Position numbers and translations under genes: made by a program. Below, piece by piece: positions 1 to 9,016 of a DNA stretch of 64,000 bases. Position 1 is the first letter of the stretch. Each line of letters begins with the position of its first letter. Below the pieces are notes generated by a model that worked only from the letters and a program-made list of their open reading frames with translations, was not told where the DNA came from and did not search any database. Source of the stretch: Adineta vaga (lineage: Eukaryota; Rotifera); the NCBI GenBank assembly GCA_021613535.1, contig CP075494.1, positions 3,348,001 to 3,412,000 on the forward strand. Reading direction: 5' to 3'.

Positions 1-20
1 AAATAAATTATCTTTTTTAG

Positions 21-154
21 GATGGATTAACACAGGAAATATGAGTGTTGGACGAAGATATCATACAGCAACAATTTTATCAAATGGCACAGTTTTAGTT
101 ACGGGTGGAGACAATAGTGCTATTCATCTCAAAAGTGCTGAATTATATGAATAA
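21..154 (+). CDS. Kelch-repeat protein, C-terminal exon (partial)
   Basis: This is the last exon of a kelch/galactose-oxidase-type beta-propeller protein whose upstream part lies outside the window. A pyrimidine-rich tract ending in TTTTTTAG at 20 is a good 3' splice site. From there (intron phase 1) the exon reads W-I-N-T-G-N-M-S, then R-Y-H-T-A, then LSNGTVLVTGGD, then S-A-E-L-Y-E and a TAA stop at 152-154. R-x-x-H-T-A followed by LxxGxVLVTGG and AELY is the standard kelch blade signature. Bdelloids have many such proteins; the gene at 38335-40199 has the same blade type. The ligand or partner cannot be inferred. Confidence 0.75.
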
Positions 155-689
155 AATGTGATGAAAAGAGAAAAAACGAATTATTTTAAATTAAAACCTA
201 AAGCAAAATTTTTTGAAAAAGAAAAATAATTTTTAAAAGAAAAAAACAAAATAAATTTAAAAATTTGACGAAGAAAAGATGAAAATATTTAAATAAAAAT
301 AAATTCGAAATGAAAAATTGTAAAGAATATTTTTTTTTAAAATAAAAACAAATTCAACAAAATCTTTTCGTATTTTTATTTTAATTTAACTTTTAATTAA
401 GTAATTTTCGATAAAACGATGAAATATTTGCTTTTATTATTTATTTATAACGAAATTTTTCTTTGATCATCTTTTTAATTTTGAAATATTTATAAAATAA
501 TACAAAGATTTCTTTTAAATTTATTATTAATAAGGAGAAAGATTTATTAATTATTAATACAATTCAATAAAAATCGATCATATTTTCTATGAAAATAATA
601 CAAAAACATTGAAATATTCAATAGAAATTTCATTTGCGTATTTTATATTTTTAATTGAAAAAGAATACACCAAAATAGAAAAGATAAAA
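155..689. other. AT-rich intergenic stretch
   Basis: Very AT-rich, with many A and T homopolymers and stops in all frames. It lies between the kelch gene end and the Dicer fragment. I see no gene, RNA or repeat. Confidence 0.6.
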
Positions 690-952
690 TAACACTGGTA
701 CGTATCATCGGTAAAAATAACATTACGAAAAAGCAGATCGTTTCTGTAAATGTGCTCGAAATACAGATCGTAGAATTCTTTCAATGGGCTAATACAACAG
801 CTCCAAAAGCATTAGCTGATATATTCGAGGCATTGGGTGGTGCCGTTTTTCTCGATTCGAATAATTCATTAGAAGTCGTATGGAATGTGTTTGAACCATT
901 ATTTCGCCACTATATTGGTATTGAGTTTGATCAAAATAAATTTTACCTTCTA

Positions 953-990
953 ACCCCTGTTGCATAAGTTTTGAGACAAATTTGTTTTAT
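953..990 (+). repeat. Left terminal inverted repeat of mariner element
   Basis: 38 bp, an exact reverse complement of 2232-2269. It directly follows the TA target site. Confidence 0.95.
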
Positions 991-1104
991 ATATATCTCG
1001 GGTTAAACAAACTTTTTTTCCTTTCTCCCTATATCACGTGATAGAGCGTTGAAAGAAGTTCAGTTTGATCTAAAATAAATTAGTTCATCTTTATTCATAA
1101 TAAA

Positions 1105-2154
1105 ATGGTACGTTCAGAAAGAGAATTCCTTGAAAAACGCATTGTACAACACTACGTGAACTTTGCTAAACATGAAAAAAGAATTACCGTAAATCATTTT
1201 TTACAAGAACAAATTCCACGTCCAACTATATATCGAATCATTAAAAAGTATGAACAATTTGGTGCTATTGGTGATAAGCCTAGAGTTGGTCGTCCTAAAA
1301 AATTATCAACACAACAATTAAATCGACTAAAACGCTTGACTGACCAAAAGACTGGAGTTTCATTACGTCAAATTCAACCAGAATTTAATGTCGATATTTC
1401 TACACTTAGTCGACAATTAAAAGCTATGGGTATTACGTATCGAAAAAAGAAACGAGCACCCAAATACACCGACAAACAACTTGATGAAATTCCAACACGT
1501 GCAAGACGATTATGCCGAGCATTATCTGAAGATAATGTTGAATTAGTGTTGGATGATGAAAAGTATTTCCTATTACATAATGAATCGATATCTGCTAACC
1601 GTGGTTTTTATACATCTGATCCAAGTGCTGCACCACCAGAAGTAAAATTTAAACGAACGAAAAAATTTGAACCCAAAATTATGGTGTGGATTGCCGTGTC
1701 CGAATATGGTATCTCCGAGCCCTTCTTCTCACAACAAAAACAAGCTATTACCAAAACTACTTATTTAAATAATTGTATTAAAGCTCGTTTGATGCCATTT
1801 ATTCAAAACAATCATTCTAAACAAAATGTGTTGTTCTGGCCTGATCTGGCGAGAAGCCATTATGCTCATCAAGTGATCGAATATTTAGATGAAAATAACA
1901 TTCGTTTTGTATCTGAACAAGAAAATCCACAAAACTGTCCACAAGCTCGACCAATCGAAACATTTTGGTCTATTCTTGAACAAATGGTATATGCTGGTGG
2001 TTGGGAAGCACAAAACATTGATCAATTGAAGAGAAGAATTAGGAAAAAATTAGATGAAGTTGATATTAAAGTTGTACAAACCATGTTTTCAGGCATAGCA
2101 AAACAGCTTCGACGAATTGCTGATAAAGGACCTTATGAAGCCTGTTCTTTTTGA
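1105..2154 (+). CDS. Tc1/mariner-family transposase (DD37E)
   Basis: 349 residues, ATG start and TGA stop, entirely inside the TIRs. The N-terminal region (about 1-120) has two helix-turn-helix-like parts, including P-R-P-T-I-Y-R-I-I and the GRPKKLS linker typical of Tc1/mariner DNA-binding domains. The catalytic core has the first Asp in L-D-D-E-K-Y-F (residues 150-151), the second in F-W-P-D-L-A-R-S-H (Asp247), and the acidic third residue in A-R-P-I-E-T-F-W (Glu285). There are 37 residues between the second Asp and Glu, hence a DD37E type. W-P-D-L-A-R-S-H replaces the usual DNAPxH. It cuts and pastes its own element at TA sites. No internal stop or frameshift is seen, so it may be active. 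Confidence 0.93.
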   Translation: MVRSEREFLEKRIVQHYVNFAKHEKRITVNHFLQEQIPRPTIYRIIKKYEQFGAIGDKPRVGRPKKLSTQQLNRLKRLTDQKTGVSLRQIQPEFNVDISTLSRQLKAMGITYRKKKRAPKYTDKQLDEIPTRARRLCRALSEDNVELVLDDEKYFLLHNESISANRGFYTSDPSAAPPEVKFKRTKKFEPKIMVWIAVSEYGISEPFFSQQKQAITKTTYLNNCIKARLMPFIQNNHSKQNVLFWPDLARSHYAHQVIEYLDENNIRFVSEQENPQNCPQARPIETFWSILEQMVYAGGWEAQNIDQLKRRIRKKLDEVDIKVVQTMFSGIAKQLRRIADKGPYEACSF

Positions 2155-2231
2155 TTTTTTGTACAGTAGCATTAGTACTTTTGTTATATAGGAAAAATAA
2201 AAAATGAAAGCTTGTTGCTCGAAAAAAACGG

Positions 2232-2269
2232 ATAAAACAAATTTGTCTCAAAACTTATGCAACAGGGGT
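2232..2269 (-). repeat. Right terminal inverted repeat of mariner element
   Basis: 38 bp, an exact reverse complement of 953-990, followed by the TA duplication at 2270-2271. Confidence 0.95.
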
Positions 2270-2427
2270 TATTTAACTTTTATTTAGATAAAACGATTCA
2301 AAATCCAAATTTAAATCCTATTTGACTATTATCAGAACATGGTGGTAAAGTTATTAAGTATAAATTCTCATTTTTTTTAATCAAAAGAATATTTTTATAA
2401 ATGATCTTTTATCAATAGAGAACATAC

Positions 2428-2480
2428 GGTGTGGGTGCGGGTGACAGTATATTCTCTTGACTATCACTCTCACATCACAG
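2428..2480. repeat. Telomere-like inverted-repeat element (weak copy)
   Basis: The left arm GGTGTGGGTGCGGGTGACAG faces an imperfect right arm ACTCTCACATCACAG about 20 bp downstream. It is a degenerate member of the dispersed family described under findings, lying upstream of the unknown gene at 2652. Confidence 0.45.
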
Positions 2481-2651
2481 TTACAAGAATTAGGCGGCTC
2501 ATGAACTTCGAATTCTCTTTAAAAAAAAACGATTTTAAACTTCTTTTTCGTTCTTATCTAATTGGAGTTATTTCACAACTAAACTGCAATACTTTTCAAG
2601 TCAAATATATAAGATCTGCGCTAAAGAATTCAAATATTCACCTTCGAAACT

Positions 2652-3350
2652 ATGTCACTCTTTCAACTTGCGCATGCAAACGAGGTACCCGATGGAAATA
2701 TGTGTGAATATGAGATCAAACATTATTTTCTACGAGCACGCGACTTACATCATGCTCACGTTTATGTAACACTCTATGGCCATCAAATTACACCTGGATT
2801 TTATGAAGATACAATAGAAGACATGCCAGAGACATATCACGAGTACGCAAAGAAAGCAGCAGACGAACGAAATTTGGAAATGTATGAGACAATGAACGAG
2901 GAGTGTTCAAAAGGTGAACATTTTTGGCACTCGATTAAAAAAGCCGATCAGGAGAAATATGACGGACAAGTTATTAAGGTAAGCACTGGTGATGGACAGC
3001 TTTTCAAGCTTTCAGTTCAGTTCTGTACACCTTGTAAAAACGAATTTACAGAAGAAAACTTTGATAAATACAATCAATATCAAATGGAACAAAAGAAAAA
3101 CATTTTTCAGTTGCGAGCACAAAATGAAGATTTGGTTCTAAAATACATATACCAAAATTTAGAAAAGTTTGATTTACGTTTGGAACAGTTGCCTGTTAAT
3201 GGTGAAAAGATCACAAAGTGGAAAGATATTCAAGAACTTTTCGAAAAAGAAACGAACTGTTTAGGCGATGGTCATAGACACGGCGAATTTGTTGTGCTTA
3301 AATTAGAAATATTGAGTGAACCAATTGGAATAATTGATTGTGATGATTAA
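2652..3350 (+). CDS. Hypothetical 232-residue acidic protein
   Basis: An intronless frame from ATG to TAA. I do not recognise the family. Composition is acidic and Lys/Glu-rich (for example E-D-M-P-E-T-Y-H-E-Y-A-K-K-A-A-D-E-R), with no signal peptide or membrane segment. A C-P-x-x-C-K-like pair (F-C-T-P-C-K-N) lies mid-protein and a charged, possibly helical stretch sits around residues 130-190. The balanced composition and length argue for a real gene. The start could be the first ATG at 2652 or the one at 2700 (MCEYEIKHYF). Upstream sequence to the transposon holds no other gene. Confidence 0.55.
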   Translation: MSLFQLAHANEVPDGNMCEYEIKHYFLRARDLHHAHVYVTLYGHQITPGFYEDTIEDMPETYHEYAKKAADERNLEMYETMNEECSKGEHFWHSIKKADQEKYDGQVIKVSTGDGQLFKLSVQFCTPCKNEFTEENFDKYNQYQMEQKKNIFQLRAQNEDLVLKYIYQNLEKFDLRLEQLPVNGEKITKWKDIQELFEKETNCLGDGHRHGEFVVLKLEILSEPIGIIDCDD

Positions 3351-3868
3351 TATTTTTTTCATCAAAATGTAAAAGCATATTTAATAACCAAGCTTAGTTA
3401 TACATCACGTTTCTTACAATATAGTCTTGTACTTTGTTCATAGAAATTGGTATGAAATGTGGCGGGGGTAGGAGAGAGCAGACTTTCGTACTTCAAGTAA
3501 CTTTGTTATCGAATCGAGAAAAACAGAAGAGAAAAACAGTATGTATTTTGATCTATTAATGCCGTAATTTTCTACTTCGCCCCCTCCCCTTGGTAAAAAG
3601 ACTCAAACATTACTGGAAAGTAGCTGTTGCACATCAATTTTCTTGATGTTCGTAGTGTTTTATTCCTTCGAATTTTATGTGGTTTGATGCAGTTTAAATA
3701 GCTCTACAAGAATTGGATAAAATCATGTTCAAATTCTTTTCTTTTTTTTCAACTCCAATTTTGATAAATTCTATGTTTACAAATATATATTCCAATGATT
3801 TTTAATCAATTTACATTTCTGTTTCAATGTTTCTCAATACAAAATATTACTATTCGTATTGATCGTGT
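3351..3868. other. Intergenic stretch
   Basis: Lies between the 3' ends of the unknown gene (+) and the GPCR (-). A C-rich patch, CCCCCTCCCCTTGG, is near 3580. I see no gene or RNA. Confidence 0.5.
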
Positions 3869-4855
3869 TTACGCGTTCGCTGGACTAATTGTCTTCAAAG
3901 GAATTATGTGTTGTCTATTAAATTTCTTAAATTTCGCTTGAATCTCTGGAAGACCAATTAATGCTAAAAATGGTGATGTAAAACTAGAAAAATATGGTAA
4001 ATAGTGAATAATTATATCGATAAATTGTTGAGCAAATGATGGATCATAAAAATTTTGTCCTAAAGTAATCACAACCCAAGGCATCCATGTTATTAAACTT
4101 AAAAAACTAATCGCCAATAATTGTAAAATCATTCGTCGATTTTTTTTCAAAATATTTGGTACTAAAACTGTTGACGACACATTTCGTTTACGAATAACAA
4201 CACGAATTATTATTAATAAATTAAAAAATAAAATAATAAAAGGTGGTAACATGACATCAACAATTGTATCATAAATATTTGGAAGAAAATCACTAAAATA
4301 ACATGCTCCTCCACAAACAAATACATTTAGATCATATTCATGATTTGTTTTACATGGAATGAATAGAACAAGATATGCATTGATACCAATTGTGTACAAA
4401 CAAACAATTATTATTGGAATATAATGGAACAGGATTTTGTGTTTTATTATGAAACGTTTATGAAATATTAAGAGATAACGTTCAATTGAAGCATACATTG
4501 TTAAAAATAATGGAATTGCTTCAGAAGTATAATTCCAAAATATCCAAAATTGACAAAGATTTTTTGTTTGAAAATATCCCAATGAGAGAAAATGAAATGT
4601 AAATGGTAACTCACTGATAATGATTAAAAAATCAGCAATTAAAATACATAAAATAATATGATGATTTATACGATCAAGAAGTAAACTTTTTCGTAATCGA
4701 ATAAAATAATAGAAAATAAGAAGAAAACAAATTATTGATGGAATAGAAAATATTCCTAACAATGATATTGTTATCACACGTTGTTTTAAACTTATTCGAG
4801 ATAAATTGTCTTCAAATATCAATGATGTGTTAGATGTTACACTATTCATGTTCAT
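3869..4855 (-). CDS. Rhodopsin-like GPCR (class A), orphan
   Basis: A single-exon 328-residue protein with seven hydrophobic segments starting near residue 28 (V-I-T-I-S-L-L-G-I-F-S-I). TM1 ends in a basic loop, TM2 carries C-I-L-I-A-D-F-L, and a conserved extracellular Cys (N-L-C-Q-F-W) precedes TM3. TM3 ends in A-S-I-E-R-Y-L-L-I-F, the E/DRY equivalent. Long basic loop 3 contains R-K-R-N-V-S-S and K-K-N-R-R-M. TM6 has S-L-I-T-W-M-P-W, and TM7 ends F-L-A-L-I-G-L-P-E instead of NPxxY. The N-terminus has N-x-S/T glycosylation sites (NTSL, NLSR). It belongs to the peptide-receptor-like families expanded in bdelloids. The ligand is unknown. Confidence 0.85.
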   Translation of the reverse strand: MNMNSVTSNTSLIFEDNLSRISLKQRVITISLLGIFSIPSIICFLLIFYYFIRLRKSLLLDRINHHIILCILIADFLIIISELPFTFHFLSLGYFQTKNLCQFWIFWNYTSEAIPLFLTMYASIERYLLIFHKRFIIKHKILFHYIPIIIVCLYTIGINAYLVLFIPCKTNHEYDLNVFVCGGACYFSDFLPNIYDTIVDVMLPPFIILFFNLLIIIRVVIRKRNVSSTVLVPNILKKNRRMILQLLAISFLSLITWMPWVVITLGQNFYDPSFAQQFIDIIIHYLPYFSSFTSPFLALIGLPEIQAKFKKFNRQHIIPLKTISPANA

Positions 4856-6563
4856 TTCAAGATTCTACTTTTATAATGGTTATTAATAGTTTAGTATTTT
4901 CTACAAAATGAGGAAAGAGTAAAAGACTATATTTTTTATCTTAATTGTATTAGAGAAAAGCGAGCCTTCGTCTACTTCAGGAGTATTTGAAGTACGAATA
5001 AAGGAAGACGCAGTATTTAAATCCAGAAGTGTCACTTTTTCCCTTGAGAAAACGCCGTTGAACACGCAAATCTTTTTGTACTTTCTATTTTTTTAATAAT
5101 GAAAGTCATGAAAGAAAAAATAAACATAATCGTTACTAAGTTTTAAATAATTATAGCTATGACGTCCTCCATCTTTGTAAAAAAATATACTTTGTTTGCC
5201 TATAGGAACTATGAAAATGAGATCTACAAGCGAATATTCTAAATGGAGAGGCTCATTAGAATTCGCTTAGAAAATATTAAAATAAAGAAAAAAGTTTAAC
5301 TTGGTTTCTCTTAAAACGACAGTTTGCGATGAAGAAGGCAAAACTTCATATAATGGACTAAAAATCTCAATGAAAGTTTTGTTTTTCTCATTTCATGGAG
5401 TAATTGATGGAATAAGCGCTTCATGAGTACATGTGAAAACTTGAAATGAGTTAAATCTGCTTTTCCATTTGATTCAATAGGCCAATGCATACACAAAAAT
5501 CCATACCTTCATACCAACAAATTTTGATTTGCGATTCTCAATATTCTTTGCCTATTTGAATCTAAAGAAAACATTAACTGAAAGATTTAAGGTTATATGT
5601 TGTAAAGGCGATCATAAAATATCACGAGCGGGGCAATGTCGTTTTTCTAAAAGAAGAAATTATATTTTCAAACTAATAAAACTAACTATTTATATAAACA
5701 AAGATATCATTTGTATAAATAAATGCTTTATGATGATCGTTAATTGATGTCACTAAGAAATGTTGAGTTGTATGATTTTTGTGGAACTCACATGTATTTT
5801 TCTTCGAAAAATAAGTGAGTGAGGGTGATGGTGTGAATGCAGGTAAGGGTAGCATATTTACATGTCAGTCCCACCCATACTCTCAAGATGATTTATTCTT
5901 AGCAATAAAAGAATTTCGAATGTAGATATTACTAAAAAAATAAGCAGTGTGAGTTCAACATTTTTTAGCCCCAAAGAAGCTGCGCTGACACGCTTTTTAT
6001 CTACTTTATTTGTATCATTAACGTTCATTATTGAAGAAATAAATGTCAAATGTCATTTGTTCTCACATTAATTTTGTGATCTTTTGTAAGATAAGAAGAG
6101 TTTGTTGATTTCAATTATCTCTCTAATACGAAAAAAACAACAAAATGATTTTTGTTTTCGTTCAATAAATTAGTGCCAAGCGACTTTCGATGTAGTGAGA
6201 TCAAGAAATGTTATACAAATATTCGGGGTAAACGATTGCTTTCCTTCGCGTATACGACGCGCTGCCAATGTCGAATATTGAAGTGATCATATGAGAGCTT
6301 CTTTCACTCTATCATCTCTCACACTTCATCTTAAATCCAATATAATCTAGGAAAAAAATGGTGAAGTGTGTTGTGTATCCATATATTTTATCTATTGAGT
6401 TTGATCAAACGGATTAGAATATCGTTAATCCATGATAAATATTTATTTCAACATGATGACGTGAAAGAATATTGAAATAAAGATAAGAACAATGAAAAAA
6501 AAGGATTTGATTTTTAAAACTAAAGTTTGGATATAAATGGTATTGACATCCTAACGAATTTGT
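4856..6563. other. Intergenic region of 1.7 kb between GPCR and S9 peptidase
   Basis: Holds one telomere-like inverted-repeat copy (5821-5887) and one copy of a dispersed GCGAGxCTTCxTCTACTTCA motif (4958-5005). Several frames of about 60-70 codons exist on both strands, but none has a recognisable motif or splice context. I call no gene. Confidence 0.5.
5821..5887 (+). repeat. Telomere-like inverted-repeat element
   Basis: The left arm GAGGGTGATGGTGTGAATG and right arm TCCCACCCATACTCTCAAG are separated by about 30 bp. It keeps the family's CTCAAG 3' end. It is intergenic and I see no flanking exon. Confidence 0.7.
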
Positions 6564-8711
6564 ATGTTACAGATTAAAATCATGTTGTTTGTACTGGTTA
6601 TTCTGCAATTCTTTCTATATTCATTTGGAGAGAATAAACCAAAATTAAGTTTGGATGAATTTTTCAATTATGTCGATTATCCAACTGTAAGTGTTTCTCC
6701 AACAGGGGAATATTTATTCTACGAAGATAAGAGACCATCGTGGGAAAATAATTCCTATGTACGAAATTTATGCTTATATGATATTCAAAAACAACAAAAC
6801 CGATTGATTACAACAGATTCAACTGATTTCTTCCTTCCCATGTGGTCACCAAGTGGAAAATGGATCTCATTTTTCGTCAAAAATCATTTAATGACAAACA
6901 CTTCTCGACGTTCACTTGAAAGATTTGAAACAATCGAACAATACATGTATTTTTATTCAGTAATCACAAACAAAATCATTCCTGTTCAAATCTATAATAA
7001 TATTCAACCATCGTTTGCTACATGGTCAAATGATGATGAAATTCTTTACATCGTTGCAACAGGATTATCATCTAAAGAAGAAAACGATGGGTATAGAAGA
7101 GAATGGAAAGATGTAATTAATTATCGGCAGACTAAACCAAGTGAAGGAAGTGTTATCTATCGAATGGAAATCGATACAAATAGTTCACTTTTATCTGCAA
7201 AATTAAAGATTGCTTTCAATACGTCTTTACTTATCAATGAACTTTTGTATGTTCCATACGAAGAACAACTTGTTTTCACATCCGGAAGCAAACTTTATGA
7301 AGATTTAAATAATTTTGAAATATATTCCATTCATTTGAATAATTCATTTTCATCATTATCAAGATTGACTTATATAGAAGGAATTGAACAAAATTTACAG
7401 TTATCAAATGATGGAAAGCATATTTTATTTCGTTTATGGGCTTTAAGTTCAGGTCAAGTACAAACTACTCAACGGCGACTGTATTCATTGAATTTAATTA
7501 CCCGTCAAATTGATCGATTAGGAACAAATTTTAATGGAGTTATTACACAATTTACAGTCAAATCTGGAAGTGGAGTTCATTTTATCGGACAATTGGGACT
7601 TAATGTTCAAGTTTATACTCAAGAATCTTTAATAGATGATGCAATTTATCAACAAGGATGGAATGGAACGTATGAACAATTTTCTTCATCGTCAAATCGA
7701 ATATATGGACCAATTGCATTTGCTTTTTCATCGTTCCAACAGCCAAAAGAAGTTTATGTAGCGGAAAATATTCATCGACTCAGATTTGCTAAGGCAATTA
7801 CGAATGAAAATCAATTATTCACACAACGAGATTTGCCGAAAGCAAGAGCATATCATTGGAAAAATATGGAAGATAATCGAGAAATAGAAGGAATTTTACA
7901 TTATCCACCAGGAAAGTTTAATGAGAAAAATTTGCCTCTATTAGTTCTTATTCATGGTGGTCCGAATGCTGCAAGTGTTAATGAACTTCAAGCTACTTGG
8001 AATTGGGCCACGTTGGCTGCGACGGAAGGTTGGCTAGTCTTAGAACCGAATTATCGAGGATCAGCTGGTTATGGAGATGAATTTCTGGAAGAAATTCGTC
8101 ATCGATTACTTTCATTGCCTGGTCAAGATATTCTAATGGGAGTTGATCAATTGATTAAAGATGAGATTGCTAATCCTCAAAGACTTGCCATCGGAGGTTA
8201 TAGTTACGGTGGTTATCTAACGAATTGGCTCATCACTCAAACAACACGTTTCAATGTTGCTTTATCAGGTGCTGGAGGTATTGAACATACTTCGGGCTGG
8301 GGAACAATGGATTTACCAGTACTTCTTAGTTATTTACATGGAGGCTTTCCTTGGCAAGTACCACATGTTTATCAAAGGGAATCTGCAATTTATTATATGA
8401 ATAAAGTACGTACACCAACACATATTGTTGTTGGGGGAAACGATGTACGAGTCGACCCTGATCAAAGTTTTATATTAGAACGTTGTCTTCATTATCTTGG
8501 AATACCTGTTCAATTATTAATTTTTCCAAATGAAGGTCATGGTATTGAGAATTATCCTTGGAATGGAAGAATTAAAGTACAAGAAGAACTTAAATGGTTA
8601 CATAAATATGGAAATCAATCATTACCAAAGGAATCTGCAGCCAATACCATCTCTTTCTCTTTCCTTTTCACATCGCTATCATTATTTGTCTGCAAGGTTT
8701 TCTCTTTTTAA
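6564..8711 (+). CDS. Secreted or membrane S9-family serine peptidase (dipeptidyl-peptidase/acylaminoacyl-peptidase like)
   Basis: 715 residues in one exon. Residues about 1-22 form a hydrophobic signal sequence (MLFVLVILQFFLYSFG). Residues about 40-430 are the beta-propeller-type regulatory domain with TolB-like features (F-L-P-M-W-S-P-S-G-K-W, L-S-N-D-G-K-H-I). The alpha/beta hydrolase domain follows, with the oxyanion-side motif LIHGGPN, the nucleophile motif G-G-Y-S-Y-G-G (Ser547), the acid in G-G-N-D-V-R (Asp627) and His659 in N-E-G-H-G-I. All three catalytic residues are present. Such enzymes remove dipeptides or acylated residues from peptides. The last 25 residues are hydrophobic (F-L-F-T-S-L-S-L-F-V), suggesting a C-terminal anchor, possibly GPI. 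The single exon and subfamily type are compatible with bacterial ancestry, but this is not proven. Confidence 0.9.
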   Translation: MLQIKIMLFVLVILQFFLYSFGENKPKLSLDEFFNYVDYPTVSVSPTGEYLFYEDKRPSWENNSYVRNLCLYDIQKQQNRLITTDSTDFFLPMWSPSGKWISFFVKNHLMTNTSRRSLERFETIEQYMYFYSVITNKIIPVQIYNNIQPSFATWSNDDEILYIVATGLSSKEENDGYRREWKDVINYRQTKPSEGSVIYRMEIDTNSSLLSAKLKIAFNTSLLINELLYVPYEEQLVFTSGSKLYEDLNNFEIYSIHLNNSFSSLSRLTYIEGIEQNLQLSNDGKHILFRLWALSSGQVQTTQRRLYSLNLITRQIDRLGTNFNGVITQFTVKSGSGVHFIGQLGLNVQVYTQESLIDDAIYQQGWNGTYEQFSSSSNRIYGPIAFAFSSFQQPKEVYVAENIHRLRFAKAITNENQLFTQRDLPKARAYHWKNMEDNREIEGILHYPPGKFNEKNLPLLVLIHGGPNAASVNELQATWNWATLAATEGWLVLEPNYRGSAGYGDEFLEEIRHRLLSLPGQDILMGVDQLIKDEIANPQRLAIGGYSYGGYLTNWLITQTTRFNVALSGAGGIEHTSGWGTMDLPVLLSYLHGGFPWQVPHVYQRESAIYYMNKVRTPTHIVVGGNDVRVDPDQSFILERCLHYLGIPVQLLIFPNEGHGIENYPWNGRIKVQEELKWLHKYGNQSLPKESAANTISFSFLFTSLSLFVCKVFSF

Positions 8712-9016
8712 AACTGAGATTATTTTTTGAAATCGGTCGGGTGAGGGTGTGGGTGTCGTTCTTCTCTTCACTTACTCACACCCTCAAAATGCACAGAATA
8801 CGTTTCAGTTTTAGTAGTATTTCATCACAAGTTAACTAAAATAGAAACTTGTTTAAATTTGTAATGACAAGTAAAATTTATTATAACTTCGTTTAAAATG
8901 AAGCGCTCCACTAAACCTAATGACATACAAAAACTGTCAAATACAACTACACAGACGTTCATCCAATGATTTCAGTTTTTCTTTTTGAAAAATATTTGCG
9001 CCTTTTTTATTCTTTT
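8712..9016. other. Intergenic gap between convergent genes
   Basis: Lies between the 3' ends of the peptidase (+) and Trk gene (-). It contains the inverted-repeat element at 8743-8787 and nothing else I recognise. Confidence 0.55.
8743..8787 (+). repeat. Telomere-like inverted-repeat element (clean copy)
   Basis: The left arm GAGGGTGTGGGTGTCG and right arm ACTCACACCCTCAAA form a near-perfect stem around about 14 bases. It lies just after the peptidase stop codon. Confidence 0.8.

Larger units (their letters stand above)
951..2271 (+). mobile_element. Tc1/mariner transposon, complete, with TIRs and TA duplication
   Basis: The element spans 953-2269 (1317 bp) and is flanked by TA at 951-952 and 2270-2271, the target-site duplication of the IS630/Tc1/mariner superfamily. 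Perfect 38-bp terminal inverted repeats lie at 953-990 and 2232-2269 (outer end ACCCCTGTTGCATAAG). It carries one intact transposase gene. Identical ends and an open reading frame point to recent activity. It sits inside a Dicer coding sequence, which is an uncommon place for a TE in bdelloids because most copies are subtelomeric. Confidence 0.97.
690..2400 (+). pseudogene. Dicer fragment (second RNase III domain), disrupted by a transposon
   Basis: The frame running to 952 encodes PKALADIFEALGGAVFLDS, then S-L-E-V-V-W and F-E-P-L-F-R. This is the C-terminal half of the second RNase III domain of Dicer, the enzyme that cuts dsRNA into small RNAs. The frame is interrupted at TA (951-952) by the mariner element at 953-2269. 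After the duplicated TA (2270-2271) the same frame resumes from 2272 (F-N-F-Y-L-D-K-T-I-Q-N-P-N-L-N-P-I), meets TGA at 2323-2325, then continues L-L-S-E-H-G-G-K-V-I-K-Y-K, which looks like the start of the following dsRNA-binding domain. The helicase, PAZ and first RNase III domains are absent upstream, so this is a broken fragment, not a working Dicer. The 5' limit is approximate. Confidence 0.75.
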
